DNA of 64,000 nt, taken from contig JAEWOI010000030.1 of the NCBI GenBank assembly GCA_023460935.1, positions 62,001 through 126,000 on the forward strand. Reading direction: 5' to 3'. The notes under the pieces were generated by a model that worked only from the letters and a program-made list of their open reading frames with translations, did not search any database and was not told the origin of the DNA. The position numbers and the translations under genes were made by a program. The stretch is from Actinomycetes bacterium (GTDB lineage Bacteria; Actinomycetota; Actinomycetes; Propionibacteriales; Propionibacteriaceae). This document shows positions 17,235 through 25,974 of the stretch, one piece after another; the first letter of the stretch is position 1, and each line of letters begins with the position of its first letter.

Positions 17235-17651
17235 ATGACCGATCTGCAACGGACCTTCGTGCTGCTCAAGCCGGACGCGGTCCGCCGCGGGCTGGCCGGC
17301 ACCATCCTGGCCCGCTACGAGGCGAAGGGGCTGGCCACGGTGGCGCTGGAGCAGCGCCACATCGACGCCGCGCTCGCCGACCGCCACTACGCCGACCACG
17401 TCGAGCAGCCGTGGTACCCGCCGCTGCGGGACTACATCACCGGGGGGCCGCTGGTGGCGATGGTGCTGGAGGGACCCTCAGCAATCGAGGTGGTGCGGCT
17501 GATGAACGGGCCGACGAACTCCGTGGTCGCGCCCCCGGGCACCATCCGCGGCGACTTCTCACTGTCCAACCGGGAGAACCTGGTGCACGCATCCGACTCG
17601 GTGGAGTCGGCCGGCCGGGAGATCGCGCTGTGGTTCCCGAACCTGGCCTGA
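17235..17651 (+). CDS. ndk: Nucleoside diphosphate kinase
   Basis: A 138-residue enzyme that balances NTP and dNTP pools by ping-pong phosphotransfer. The N-terminal RTFVLLKPDAVRRGLAG and the active-site block GTIRGDFSLSNRENLVHASDS (phospho-acceptor His near residue 118) are present. In the nucleotide loop this protein has GPTNSVVAPPGTIR where most have G-x-T-[DN]-P-x-x-A-x-P-G-T-I-R; this is a small variation. The end overlaps the next gene by 22 bases. Confidence 0.95.
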   Translation: MTDLQRTFVLLKPDAVRRGLAGTILARYEAKGLATVALEQRHIDAALADRHYADHVEQPWYPPLRDYITGGPLVAMVLEGPSAIEVVRLMNGPTNSVVAPPGTIRGDFSLSNRENLVHASDSVESAGREIALWFPNLA

Positions 17652-18688
17652 ACACCTCCGGGCAGCCGCAGCAGTGGCCGGCCCAACCACCGTCCCAGCC
17701 GGGGCAGTGGCCGCCGGCCCAGGCCGAGCAGTGGCCGCCGGCGCAGCAGTGGCCCGGACCGCCTGCGGCCCCGTCCGCGCTGCCGGTGACTCCGAGGGAG
17801 TACCACGAGTTCTTCCGGACGCCCCGGCTGCGCTGGTGGAAGCCATTGGCAGCGATCGCGCTGTTCGTCGCCGGCTGGTTCGTGCTCACGCTTGTGATCA
17901 GCACTCCGGTGATCGCCATCGACATGGCCTCCGGACGGCTCGACGCCGAGGCCGCAGCCAGGGGCGAGATCGCCATGACCCCGCTGGTGTTCACGGTGAA
18001 CAACGTCTCGCTCGCGCTGGCGATCCCGGTGGCAGGGCTGACCGCCTGGGCCGTGTTCGGGCAGCGTCCGCGCTGGATCTCCTCGATCACCGGCGGCTTC
18101 CGCTGGGCGCTGTTCTGGCGGTTCGCGCTGGTCGCGCTCCCGTTGTTCCTGCTGAGCTTCGGCGTGGAGGTCCTCGTCAACGGCTTCCCGGAGCTGGCCT
18201 GGAACGCCGACTCGGCGTTCCTGATCGCCGTGATCGCGCTGACCACACCGTTCCAGGCTGCCGGTGAGGAGTACGGGGTGCGGGGGCTGCTGGCCCGCAG
18301 CGTCGGCTCCTGGTTCGGTTCGAGCCGCGCCGGGCTGGTGGTGGCGGCCCTGGTCACGTCCGCGCTGTTCACGGCGCTGCACGTCGCCCAGGACCCGTGG
18401 CTCAACGCCTACTACTTCACCGTTGGCATGGTCTGCTCCGTGCTGGTGTGGCGCACCGGTGGGCTGGAGGCTGCCGTAGCCCTGCACGTGGTGAACAACC
18501 TGATCGGTGAGGTGACGCTGCCGTTCGGTGACCTGGGCACGGTGTTCGACCGGAGCGCGGGCGTTGCCGGACCGTGGATCCTGGTGCAGATGGCGTTCAC
18601 CGTCGCGGTTGCGGCGGGCATGCTCTGGCTGGCCCGGAGCAGGCAGTTGCCGCTGGCGACCGCCCCGGCCCACCGCCCTGCGGGCTGA
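17630..18688 (+). CDS. CPBP-family intramembrane metalloprotease (CAAX-protease-like)
   Basis: A 352-residue protein with a cytoplasmic Pro/Gln/Trp-rich tail (residues 8-50, repeats of the type QQWP and QPGQWPP) followed by about eight membrane helices. The ABI/CPBP signature is complete: EEYGVRG near residue 213 (E-E-x3-R), then a TALH segment near 247, and HVVNN near 287. The start GTG 17630 lies inside ndk, with GGAG eight bases upstream; no start codon occurs in frame after the ndk stop until the Pro-rich part is past. The substrate is unknown; some relatives process prenylated or bacteriocin-like peptides. Confidence 0.82.
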   Translation: MVPEPGLNTSGQPQQWPAQPPSQPGQWPPAQAEQWPPAQQWPGPPAAPSALPVTPREYHEFFRTPRLRWWKPLAAIALFVAGWFVLTLVISTPVIAIDMASGRLDAEAAARGEIAMTPLVFTVNNVSLALAIPVAGLTAWAVFGQRPRWISSITGGFRWALFWRFALVALPLFLLSFGVEVLVNGFPELAWNADSAFLIAVIALTTPFQAAGEEYGVRGLLARSVGSWFGSSRAGLVVAALVTSALFTALHVAQDPWLNAYYFTVGMVCSVLVWRTGGLEAAVALHVVNNLIGEVTLPFGDLGTVFDRSAGVAGPWILVQMAFTVAVAAGMLWLARSRQLPLATAPAHRPAG

Positions 18689-18746
18689 CCACCCGCTTCG
18701 GGGTATCCTTGGTGGTCTCCGCGTACTACCGCTGACAAGGTGTGAG

Positions 18747-19424
18747 ATGACCAACAACGTGGTGAGCAAGCTGGATGCGGCGAGCGCCCTGAAGTGGCTG
18801 CGGGCCAAGATCCGGCCGAGGGTGGGCCGAACCCTGGTTGGCATCGACGGCGTGGACGGCGCAGGCAAGACGACGTTCGCTGACGAACTGGCCGAACTGT
18901 TGCGCGAATCGGGGCTGGAAGTGATCCGGATCTCGATGGACGACTACCTGAACCCGCAGACCAAGCGCTACGCCCAGGGCAGGGAGTCGGCGAAGGGCTA
19001 TTTCGAGGACAGCTACGACTACGAGCGCTTCAGCAACGAGGTGCTCGAGCCGCTGGGGCGCGACGGTTCGGGCCGCTACCGGACGGCGGCCTACGACCTG
19101 GGCTCGGAGTCGGAGGTGCGCTCCCCGTGGCGCGTTGCCCCTGACCACGTGGTGGTGATCATCGACGGCATGTTCATCCACCGCGACGAACTGTGCTCCA
19201 GCCAGCGGAACAAGGTCTGGGACCTCTCGGTGTGGCTCGAGGTGCCGTTCCAGGAGACGTTCCACCGCATGTCGGTGCGCGACTCGAAGGTCACCGACGA
19301 CCCCGAGGACCCCGCGAACGCCCGCTACTACCAGGGCCAGCTGCTCTACCTGGCCAAGTGCGACCCAGCCCACCGCGCCGACATCGTGGTGGAGAACGCT
19401 GCCCCGCACGCCCCGGTCGACTAA
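18747..19424 (+). CDS. Uridine-kinase-like P-loop NTPase
   Basis: A 225-residue cytoplasmic protein with Walker A GIDGVDGAGKTT (about residues 32-43), a SMDDYLNP block equivalent to the S-x-D-x-F/Y region of uridine kinase and phosphoribulokinase, a YDYE substrate segment, and a Walker-B-like VVIIDGMFIH. This is the actinobacterial uridine-kinase-like set; true substrates are mostly untested. AAGG lies six bases before the ATG, and TATCCT (18704-18709) is a candidate -10. The next gene begins 8 bases after its stop. Confidence 0.82.
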   Translation: MTNNVVSKLDAASALKWLRAKIRPRVGRTLVGIDGVDGAGKTTFADELAELLRESGLEVIRISMDDYLNPQTKRYAQGRESAKGYFEDSYDYERFSNEVLEPLGRDGSGRYRTAAYDLGSESEVRSPWRVAPDHVVVIIDGMFIHRDELCSSQRNKVWDLSVWLEVPFQETFHRMSVRDSKVTDDPEDPANARYYQGQLLYLAKCDPAHRADIVVENAAPHAPVD

Positions 19425-19432
19425 GGCCGGAG

Positions 19433-20185
19433 GTGCCTGCCGTCGCTCGGGCCGGCTCCCCGGCCGGCCAGGACACCGGCCAGCTCGCCGCAGCGTTGAT
19501 CCGGCGGCTCGAGGCCCAGGGCAGCGCCCACAACGTCGCCGGCATGGCGCGCTACGGCATCAACCCCGAGGGCACCCTCGGCGTGCCGGTCGCCGTACTG
19601 CGGGGCATCGCCCGCGAGCTGCGGCCACTGCGCCGGGAGAGCCCGGCCGATGCCCACGACCTGGCTGCGGCGTTGTGGGCCTCAGGGGTGCACGAGGCCC
19701 GCATCCTGGCCGCGCTGGTGGACGTGCCAGCGTTGGTCACCCCTGAGCAAGCCGACGACTGGGTTGCCGACCTCGACTCGTGGGACGTCTGCGACCAGCT
19801 GCAGGACCTGTTCGTGCCGACGCCGTTCGCCTACGCCAAGGCTGTCGAGTGGGCCGGGGCCGAAGCGCCCTTCGTGAAACGCTCCGGCTTCGTGCTGGTC
19901 TGCGCGCTGGCCGTCCACGACAAGGCCGCGCCCGACGAGCGGCTGATCGCGCTGCTGGACCTGGTTGAGCGGGAGGCGACCGACGAGCGCAACTACGTCA
20001 AGAAGGCGGCCAACTGGGCGTTGCGCCAGGTGGGCAAGCGTTCGGCCCGCTGCCACGCCGCAGCGGTGGCCTGCGCCGAGCGGATCCTGTCCGAACAGGC
20101 GCACTCCCGCGCCGCGCGCTGGGTCGCCCGGGACGCGTTGCGGGAGTTGCGCAGCGAGGCCGTCCTTCGCCGCGTCCACCGCTGA
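19433..20185 (+). CDS. AlkD-like DNA alkylation repair protein (HEAT-repeat glycosylase family)
   Basis: A 250-residue all-helical protein of the DNA alkylation repair family (PF08713-like). It shows NVAGMARYGI near the N-terminus, VDSWDVCDQ-type motif as LDSWDVCDQLQ (about 110-120), then WAGAEAPFVKRSGFVLVCALA and NYVKKAANWALRQVGKR, the typical HEAT-like repeats with the W/D residues that hold alkylated DNA in AlkD. The GTG start at 19433 is uncertain because GGAG lies directly against it; a TTG some 60 bases later is an alternative. It probably shares a transcript with the P-loop NTPase gene. Confidence 0.82.
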   Translation: MPAVARAGSPAGQDTGQLAAALIRRLEAQGSAHNVAGMARYGINPEGTLGVPVAVLRGIARELRPLRRESPADAHDLAAALWASGVHEARILAALVDVPALVTPEQADDWVADLDSWDVCDQLQDLFVPTPFAYAKAVEWAGAEAPFVKRSGFVLVCALAVHDKAAPDERLIALLDLVEREATDERNYVKKAANWALRQVGKRSARCHAAAVACAERILSEQAHSRAARWVARDALRELRSEAVLRRVHR

Positions 20186-20211
20186 CACCGCCGATGCCCC
20201 ACCTCGTTGCG

Positions 20212-20257
20212 CAAGCTGTGAGTTGGGCGGTGACATCACCGGCCAACTCACAGCTTG
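20212..20257. repeat. 46-bp imperfect palindrome
   Basis: 15-bp perfect arms (CAAGCTGTGAGTTGG and its complement) enclose a second inverted repeat, CGGTGA-CA-TCACCG, with only one mismatched pair between them. The whole element could fold into one hairpin about 22 bp long. It lies 26 bases after the alkD-like stop and could end that transcript. No second copy was seen in the window. Confidence 0.7.
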
Positions 20258-20333
20258 TGGGGGAGAGGGTGCGAATGTTGCCGAGGCGGGCTGGTTCGGC
20301 GACTCCGGCGGCATTGATTAGGCTTGCCAGACC

Positions 20334-22283
20334 ATGACGACCACCGTGAACTCGCTCTACCCGCGCCTGGAGCCCCTGCTTGCGAGGGTGAGCAAGCCCG
20401 TGCAGTACACCGGCGGCGAGGTGAACTCCTTCAGCAAGGACTTCGCCGCAGCCGAGGTGCGGTGGGCGCTGATGTATCCCGACGCCTACGAGGTGGGCCA
20501 GCCCAACCAGGGCCTGGCGATCCTGTACGAGATCCTCAACGAGCGCGAGTGGATGCTGGCCGAGCGCACGTTCTCCATCTGGCCCGACTTGGCCGCGCTG
20601 ATGCGGGCCGAGGGCATCCCGCAATTCACGCTGGAGAACCACCTGCCCGTGCGGGAGTTCGACCTGCTCGGGGTGAGTTTCTCCACGGAGCTGGGCTACA
20701 CCAACCTGCTGGAGGCCATCGACCTGGCCGGGATCCCGCTGCGCAGCGCTGACCGGGGGGAGGGCGACCCGGTGGTGCTGGCCGGCGGGCACGCAGCGTT
20801 CAACCCCGAACCGATCGCCGACTTCGTCGACGCTGCCGTCCTGGGCGACGGCGAGGAGGCGGCCCTCGCGGTCTCGGAGCTGGTGCGGCGGTGGAAGGCG
20901 GCCGGCCGTCCCGGCGGCAGGCGCGGGCTGCTGCTCAGCCTGGCCACGACCGGCGTGGCCTACGTGCCGGCGTTCTACGACGTCAGCTACACCGCCGAAG
21001 GCGCCATCGCAGCCGTCCGGCCCAACACCGAGGGAGTCCCGCAGCGGGTGGCCAAGCACACGCTGATGGAACTCGACGAGTGGCCCTACCCGGCCCGGCC
21101 GGTGGTGCCGCTGGCCGAGACGGTGCACGAGCGCTACTCGGTGGAGATCTTCCGCGGCTGCACCCGCGGCTGCCGGTTCTGCCAGGCGGGCATGATCACC
21201 CGCCCGGTGCGCGAGCGCAACATCGAGACCATCGGCAAGATGGTCGAGGGCGGCATCGCGGCGACGGGCCTGGACGAGGTTGGCCTGCTGAGCCTCTCCA
21301 GCGCCGACCACTCCGAGATCGCCCCGGTGACCAAGCAGCTGGCCGACCGCTACGAGGGCGGCTTCGTCTCGCTGTCGCTGCCGAGCACCCGGGTGGACGC
21401 GTTCAACATCGACCTGGCCAACGAGCTGTCGCGCAACGGGCGCCGCTCCGGCCTGACGTTCGCCCCGGAGGGCGGCTCGGAACGCCTGCGCAGGGTGATC
21501 AACAAGATGGTCACAGAGGAGGACCTGATCAACACCGTCGCCGCGGCGTTCGGGCAGGGCTGGCGCCAGGTGAAGCTGTACTTCATGTGCGGGCTGCCCA
21601 CCGAGACCGACGAGGACGTGCTCGCGATCGCCGACATGGCCGCGCACGTGATCGAGGCGGGACGCCGGGCCGCGGGCACCAGGGACGTCCGCTGCACGAT
21701 CAGCATCGGCGGCTTCGTGCCCAAGCCCCACACCCCGTTCCAGTGGGTGGCCCAGGCGGATCCGGAGACGATCGACCGGCGCCTGCGGCTGCTGCGCGAG
21801 AAGGTGCGCGCGGACCGGCGCTACGGCCGCGCGATCGGCGTGCGCTACCACGACGGCAAGCCCGGCCTGATCGAGGGCCTGCTGAGCCGCGGCGACCGGC
21901 GGGTCGGGGCGGTGATCGAGGAGGTCTGGCGCAACGGCGGCAAGCTGGACGGCTGGAGCGAGCACTTCTCCTTCGAGCGGTGGACGGAGGCTGCCGAGCG
22001 GGCGCTCGCGCCGTACGGGGTCGACCTGGCCTGGTACACCACGAGGGAGCGTCCCCAGGGCGAGGTACTGCCCTGGGACCACCTGGACGCGGGGCTCGAC
22101 CGGGACTGGCTGTGGCAGGACTACCAGGATGCGATCTACGGCGCCGAGGTGGAGGACTGCCGCTGGTCCGGCTGCTACGACTGCGGGGTGTGCCCGCAGT
22201 TCGGCACCGAGATCCAGATCGGGCCGACCGGCCGCTCCCTGCTGCCCCTCACCGTGGTCACGCGCCCCGTCCAGGCTGTCTGA
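20334..22283 (+). CDS. TIGR03960-family radical SAM protein with B12-binding-like N-domain
   Basis: A 649-residue radical SAM protein. The N-terminal part (about 1-200) resembles a B12-binding Rossmann domain: YPDAYEVGQPNQGLAIL and DLLGVSFSTELGYTN. The radical SAM core has the cluster motif CTRGCRFCQAG (Cys near residues 279, 283 and 286), followed by the barrel and by a C-terminal cysteine-rich end, CRWSGCYDCGVCPQFG. This family nearly always neighbours a TIGR03936 (DUF2344) gene and RNase E; its reaction is not established. The ATG follows TAGGCT by 9 bases. Length is normal. Confidence 0.93.
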   Translation: MTTTVNSLYPRLEPLLARVSKPVQYTGGEVNSFSKDFAAAEVRWALMYPDAYEVGQPNQGLAILYEILNEREWMLAERTFSIWPDLAALMRAEGIPQFTLENHLPVREFDLLGVSFSTELGYTNLLEAIDLAGIPLRSADRGEGDPVVLAGGHAAFNPEPIADFVDAAVLGDGEEAALAVSELVRRWKAAGRPGGRRGLLLSLATTGVAYVPAFYDVSYTAEGAIAAVRPNTEGVPQRVAKHTLMELDEWPYPARPVVPLAETVHERYSVEIFRGCTRGCRFCQAGMITRPVRERNIETIGKMVEGGIAATGLDEVGLLSLSSADHSEIAPVTKQLADRYEGGFVSLSLPSTRVDAFNIDLANELSRNGRRSGLTFAPEGGSERLRRVINKMVTEEDLINTVAAAFGQGWRQVKLYFMCGLPTETDEDVLAIADMAAHVIEAGRRAAGTRDVRCTISIGGFVPKPHTPFQWVAQADPETIDRRLRLLREKVRADRRYGRAIGVRYHDGKPGLIEGLLSRGDRRVGAVIEEVWRNGGKLDGWSEHFSFERWTEAAERALAPYGVDLAWYTTRERPQGEVLPWDHLDAGLDRDWLWQDYQDAIYGAEVEDCRWSGCYDCGVCPQFGTEIQIGPTGRSLLPLTVVTRPVQAV

Positions 22284-22317
22284 CCGCGGCCTCGGCCACG
22301 TCCGGCCGCTGAGCCGC

Positions 22318-22323
22318 TAGCGT
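22318..22323 (+). promoter_or_regulatory. -10 element of sulP (leaderless type)
   Basis: TAGCGT is followed by six bases and the ATG at 22330. Confidence 0.45.
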
Positions 22324-22329
22324 GGCCGC

Positions 22330-24084
22330 ATGGCCGGCCGGCGCCGAGTTCGCAGCCTGGCCCCGGGCATCGGGGTGCTGCTGAACTATGACCGCTCCTG
22401 GCTGCGGGGCGACCTGCTGGCCGGGGTGACCGTCGCGGCCTACCTGGTGCCGCAGGTGATGGCCTACGCCGAGATCATCGGGCTGCCGCCGGTGAGCGGG
22501 CTCTGGGCGGTGCTGGCCCCGATGCTGCTGTACGCGGCGCTGGGCAGCTCCCGGCAGTTGTCGATCGGGCCGGAGTCGACCACCGCGCTGATGACAGCGG
22601 TCTCTATCGGTGCCCTAGCCGGGGAGGTGGACCTCCAGCGGCGCGGCCAGGTGGCCGCGCTGGTCGCGGTGGCGGTGGGCCTCGTTGCGCTGCTGGGCTG
22701 GCTGGCCCGGCTCGGCCTCCTCGCCAGCCTGCTGTCGCACCCGGTGCTGGTGGGCTACCTGGCGGGCATCGGCATCCTGATGGTCGTCAGCCAGTACGGG
22801 ACGCTGACCAGGCTCACGATCAGCGGCGACAACCCGTGGGCCGAGACCGTCTCGCTGGCAGGCCAGCTCGCTGCGGTGCACGTGCCGACGCTGGTGCTCG
22901 GCCTGGTCGTGGTGGTTGCGCTGTTCGCCATGCGCCGGTTGGCGCCGGCCTGGCCGGGCCCGCTGCTGGTGATGCTCGCCGCTGCGGCCGTGGTGGCCTG
23001 GGCGGGGCTCGAGGCGCAGGGCATCGAGGTCATCGGTGAGGTACCGCGCGACCTGCCGGTGGCAGTAGTTCCGAGCCTTGACGGGGTCGACCCGGTGCAG
23101 CTCCTGCTCGCCGCGCTCGGGATCGCGGTCGTCGGCTACAGCGACGTGATCGTCACCGGTAGGGCGTTCGCTGCGAAGCGCTCCGAGTCCGTCGACGCCA
23201 ACCAGGAGCTGCTGGCGATGGGTGCAGCCAACGTCGCCAACGGCTTCCTCGGCGGCTTCCCGGTGTCGTCCTCCGCCAGCCGGACGGTGATCGGCGACGC
23301 CGCCGGCAGCCGCACCCAGCTGCACTCCCTGGTGGCCGCCGCGATGGTGGTCGCGTCGATCTTCCTGCTCTCACCCGTGCTGGCGGCCTTCCCCCAGGCG
23401 GCGCTGGCCGGCGTGGTGGTCTACGCGGGGCTCCGGCTCGTCGACGTGGCCGAACTGCGCCGGATCGCCAGCTTCCGGCGCAGCGAACTGGTGCTGGCCG
23501 CGGTCACCCTCGTCGCGGTGCTGGCGGTCGGCCTGCTGAACGGCATCGGGATCGCCGTGGCCCTCTCGCTGCTGGACCTGATCCGCCGCATCGCCCACCC
23601 CCACGACGGTGTGCTCGGCTACGTCCCCGGCCTGGCCGGGATGCACGACGTGGAGGACTACCCGCTGGCCACGCAGGTGCCCGGCCTGGTGGTCTACCGG
23701 TACGACTCGCCCCTGTTCTTCGCCAACGCCGACGACTTCCTCACCCGGGCCACGGCTGCGGTGCGGGACGCAGAGCCGAAGCCACGCTGGTTCGTGCTCA
23801 ACGCAGAGGCCAACATCGAGGTGGACCTGACCGCTGTCGACACCCTGGAGCGGTTGCGCCAGAACCTCACCGCCCAGGGGGTGGTGTTCGCGCTGGCGCG
23901 GGTGAAGATGGAGGTGCGCGAGCAGTTGGCGGCAGCCGGCTTCGTGCAGGCCGTCGGGCAGGACCGGATCTTCGCCACCCTGCCCACCGCCGTCGCAGCG
24001 TTCGCCGACTGGCACGAGGCCGAGTTCGGGACGCGGCCGCCGGGTATTCCCGAAGCCACGGGCAAGGAGAAGGAGGACCGATGA
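22330..24084 (+). CDS. SulP-family inorganic anion transporter with STAS domain
   Basis: A 584-residue inner-membrane transporter. The SulP core (about residues 15-430) shows the early motif AAYLVPQVMAYAEIIGLPPVSGLW and LGSSRQLSIGPESTTALM, with about 12 to 14 helices. A cytoplasmic STAS domain follows (about 445-565): VYRYDSPLFFANADDF and LNAEANIEVDLTAVDTL. Sulfate is the commonest substrate, but bicarbonate and other anions are known; the sequence does not decide. It is inserted between the two radical-SAM-linked genes and overlaps the VOC gene by ATGA. Confidence 0.9.
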   Translation: MAGRRRVRSLAPGIGVLLNYDRSWLRGDLLAGVTVAAYLVPQVMAYAEIIGLPPVSGLWAVLAPMLLYAALGSSRQLSIGPESTTALMTAVSIGALAGEVDLQRRGQVAALVAVAVGLVALLGWLARLGLLASLLSHPVLVGYLAGIGILMVVSQYGTLTRLTISGDNPWAETVSLAGQLAAVHVPTLVLGLVVVVALFAMRRLAPAWPGPLLVMLAAAAVVAWAGLEAQGIEVIGEVPRDLPVAVVPSLDGVDPVQLLLAALGIAVVGYSDVIVTGRAFAAKRSESVDANQELLAMGAANVANGFLGGFPVSSSASRTVIGDAAGSRTQLHSLVAAAMVVASIFLLSPVLAAFPQAALAGVVVYAGLRLVDVAELRRIASFRRSELVLAAVTLVAVLAVGLLNGIGIAVALSLLDLIRRIAHPHDGVLGYVPGLAGMHDVEDYPLATQVPGLVVYRYDSPLFFANADDFLTRATAAVRDAEPKPRWFVLNAEANIEVDLTAVDTLERLRQNLTAQGVVFALARVKMEVREQLAAAGFVQAVGQDRIFATLPTAVAAFADWHEAEFGTRPPGIPEATGKEKEDR

Positions 24085-24530
24085 GTGCACCGTTGACGTT
24101 CCAGGTGGTCCTGGACTGCGCCGACCCCCACGAGCTCGCCCGGTGGTGGGCCGAGACCCTGGCCTGGTCGATGGAGCCCACCGACGAGGAGTTCATCCGC
24201 CGGATGATCGCGGAGGGCTACGCCACCGAGGACGACACCCGCACCTGGCGCGACCAGCTGTGGTGGGCCACCGGCGCCGCGATCGTCCAGCCCGACCCGC
24301 CGGACGGAGGCGCCTGCCGGCGGATCCTGTTCCAGAAGGTGCCGGAGGAGAAGGCCGGCAAGAACCGGGTGCACCTCGACCTGCGTGCGGTCACCGACTC
24401 CGACGGGCTGGATGCGATCCGCGACCGCCTGCTCGGCCGTGGTGCCACGTTCCTGCACGAGGGGTCGGAGGGCCCGCACCGGTGGTACACCATGGCCGAT
24501 CCCGAGGGCAACGAGTTCTGCATCACCTAG
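24081..24530 (+). CDS. VOC-superfamily (glyoxalase-like) protein
   Basis: A 149-residue protein of the vicinal-oxygen-chelate fold, probably the 'glyoxalase-like domain' type common in actinobacteria. It has the N-terminal D-C-A-D-P-x-x-L-A-x-W-W pattern, a central NRVHLDLR (possible metal His) and the C-terminal MADPEGNEFCIT. Its substrate is unknown. The start codon overlaps the SulP stop (ATGA), so it is co-translated with the transporter. An acidic insert EFIRRMIAEGYATEDD is unusual for this short type and recalls metal-free stress-related VOC proteins. Confidence 0.8.
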   Translation: MSAPLTFQVVLDCADPHELARWWAETLAWSMEPTDEEFIRRMIAEGYATEDDTRTWRDQLWWATGAAIVQPDPPDGGACRRILFQKVPEEKAGKNRVHLDLRAVTDSDGLDAIRDRLLGRGATFLHEGSEGPHRWYTMADPEGNEFCIT

Positions 24531-24546
24531 CCAGCCGGCCAGGCGA

Positions 24547-25035
24547 TCAGGGCAGGTCGCGGACGAAGGCCCGCAGGCGGATGCCGGCCCGCGGTGACCA
24601 GTCCCGTGCCGGGTCGGCAACGAAACCGAGCCTGACGTACAGGCGGTGGGCAGCGTGCATCCACTCGGCGGTGGAGATCACGACGCCGGTCGAGCCGGCG
24701 GCGGCTGCGCGTTCCAGGCAGCGCTCGACCAGGAGCCGGCCGATGCCCCGTCCCCTGGCCTCCGGAGCCACGGCAAGGGCCCGGAACTCGCCTTCCGCCG
24801 CCGTCGCGAGTTCCCGGTAGGGCGAGCCGGGCGGGCAGGACGTGACGGTGCCCAGCAGCACGCCGTCCTCCACCGCGACCCAGAGCTCGGCTTCGGCGGC
24901 GCGGCCGGCCGCGTTGCGCAACAGGTCGTAGTAGGGGTCCTCCGGCGGCAGCGCTCCGTCGGCCAGGTAGCCCTGCGCGGTCAGGTCACCCACGGCCGCG
25001 TACTCGGCGGGCTCGGCCAGCCGGACCTCGATCAC
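24547..25035 (-). CDS. GNAT-family N-acetyltransferase
   Basis: A 162-residue acetyltransferase. The acetyl-CoA binding motif is ALAVAPEARGRGIGRLLVE (R-G-x-G-x-G/A variant) near residues 92-110, followed by the GVVISTAEWMHAAHRLYVRLGF segment typical of motif B. The acceptor is unknown. It runs opposite to its neighbours and has a leaderless-type promoter (TAAGCT, 6 bases, GTG 25035). It is part of the insertion separating the TIGR03960 and TIGR03936 genes. Confidence 0.87.
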   Translation of the reverse strand: MIEVRLAEPAEYAAVGDLTAQGYLADGALPPEDPYYDLLRNAAGRAAEAELWVAVEDGVLLGTVTSCPPGSPYRELATAAEGEFRALAVAPEARGRGIGRLLVERCLERAAAAGSTGVVISTAEWMHAAHRLYVRLGFVADPARDWSPRAGIRLRAFVRDLP

Positions 25036-25041
25036 CGCAGC

Positions 25042-25047
25042 AGCTTA
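25042..25047 (-). promoter_or_regulatory. -10 element of GNAT gene (leaderless type)
   Basis: On the minus strand TAAGCT is followed by six bases and the GTG at 25035. Confidence 0.45.
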
Positions 25048-25139
25048 GGGGCGCCGGCGTGCCCGGCTCCGGTGCTGTCTCAGCAAGCCCGCCGCCAGGT
25101 GGCCGGGCAGGCCCGGGGCAGGCCGTAGGCTGAGCGGCC

Positions 25140-25844
25140 GTGAGCCCGAGAAGACAACCCGAGCAGCAGGCGCCGCCCGTGCAGCGGCTGCGCGTCCAGT
25201 ACGCCAAGCGGGGACGCGCCCGGTTCGCCTCGCACCGCGACTTCGGGCGGGCGCTCGAACGGGCCCTGCGGCGCGCCGGCATCCCGATGGCCTTCTCCTC
25301 CGGGTTCAGCCCGCACCCCCGGATCAGCTACGCCAACGCTTCCCCCACCGGTGCGGCCACCGAGGCCGAGTACCTGGAGCTGGGGCTGGCGGCCGTGCTC
25401 GACCCCGAATGGGTGCGCAGCGAGCTGAACGCCGCGATGCCCGACGGGTTCGAGATCGTCCGGGTGGTGGAGGCCGCCGGGGGGTCCCTGGCCGACCGGC
25501 TGACCGCGTCCCGCTGGCGGGTGGTGCTGCCCGGGGCGGACCCGATGGAGCTGGCCGGAGCCGTGGCCGGGTTGCTGGCCGCGGCCGAGCTGCGGGTGGA
25601 GCGGATGACCAAGTCCGGCCTGCGCCAGTTCGATGTCCGGGCCGCCGTGCTCACCCTCACCGCGTCCGGCGAGGAGTTCGAGCTGGTCTCGGCCATCGCC
25701 GAACCGCTGGTGCGACCGGACGACGTGGTGCAGGCCCTGCAGCTGCTCAGCCCCGGCCTGAAGCTGGCGCAGCCGGCCCTGATCACGCGGCTGGAACACG
25801 GCCACTGGGACGGCGAGCGCGTGCTCGACCCGCTGGCCGGCTGA
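25140..25844 (+). CDS. TIGR03936-family radical-SAM-associated protein (DUF2344)
   Basis: A 234-residue protein starting LRVQYAKRGRARFASHRDFGRALERALRRAGIP, then FSSGFSPHPRISYA, both diagnostic of DUF2344. In many bacteria this domain is fused to, or encoded beside, the TIGR03960 radical SAM protein, and both precede RNase E/G; the joint function is unknown but is suspected to be RNA- or ribosome-linked. The GTG start follows TAGGCT by 8 bases. Here it is about 2.9 kb from its partner gene and directly upstream of rne. Confidence 0.92.
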   Translation: MSPRRQPEQQAPPVQRLRVQYAKRGRARFASHRDFGRALERALRRAGIPMAFSSGFSPHPRISYANASPTGAATEAEYLELGLAAVLDPEWVRSELNAAMPDGFEIVRVVEAAGGSLADRLTASRWRVVLPGADPMELAGAVAGLLAAAELRVERMTKSGLRQFDVRAAVLTLTASGEEFELVSAIAEPLVRPDDVVQALQLLSPGLKLAQPALITRLEHGHWDGERVLDPLAG

Positions 25845-25850
25845 CCCGTC

Positions 25851-25974
25851 CTGCGCCGGTCCCGTCCACCTTGCGCCGGTCCCGTCCACTTTGCGCCGGT
25901 CTCGTCCACTTTGCGCCGCGAAACCCGACCCTGCGCCCCATCCAGGCGGCGCAGAGTGGGGTTTGGCGGCGCAA
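25851..25974. repeat. 20-bp tandem repeats joined to a compound GCGCC palindrome
   Basis: Three tandem 20-bp units (25851, 25871, 25891; core TGCGCCGGTCCCGTCCAC) run into a nested palindrome. Its outer arms are 25911-25926 (TTGCGCCGCGAAACCC) and 25959-25974 with one mismatch; its inner arms are CTGCGCC 25931-25937 and GGCGCAG 25948-25954. The palindromic part is clearly homologous to the element at 35831-35900. The element starts 7 bases after the DUF2344 stop. It looks like a dispersed REP-type element whose first half has been amplified. Confidence 0.75.

Noticed and set aside
17411..17629. A longer N-terminus for the CPBP protease reading into ndk
   Set aside because: That part is an alternative frame of ndk; GTG 17630 has a ribosome site and gives a sensible cytoplasmic tail.
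25851..25910. Three 20-bp tandem repeats as a CRISPR array
   Set aside because: The units are directly adjacent with no spacers, and no cas gene is present.
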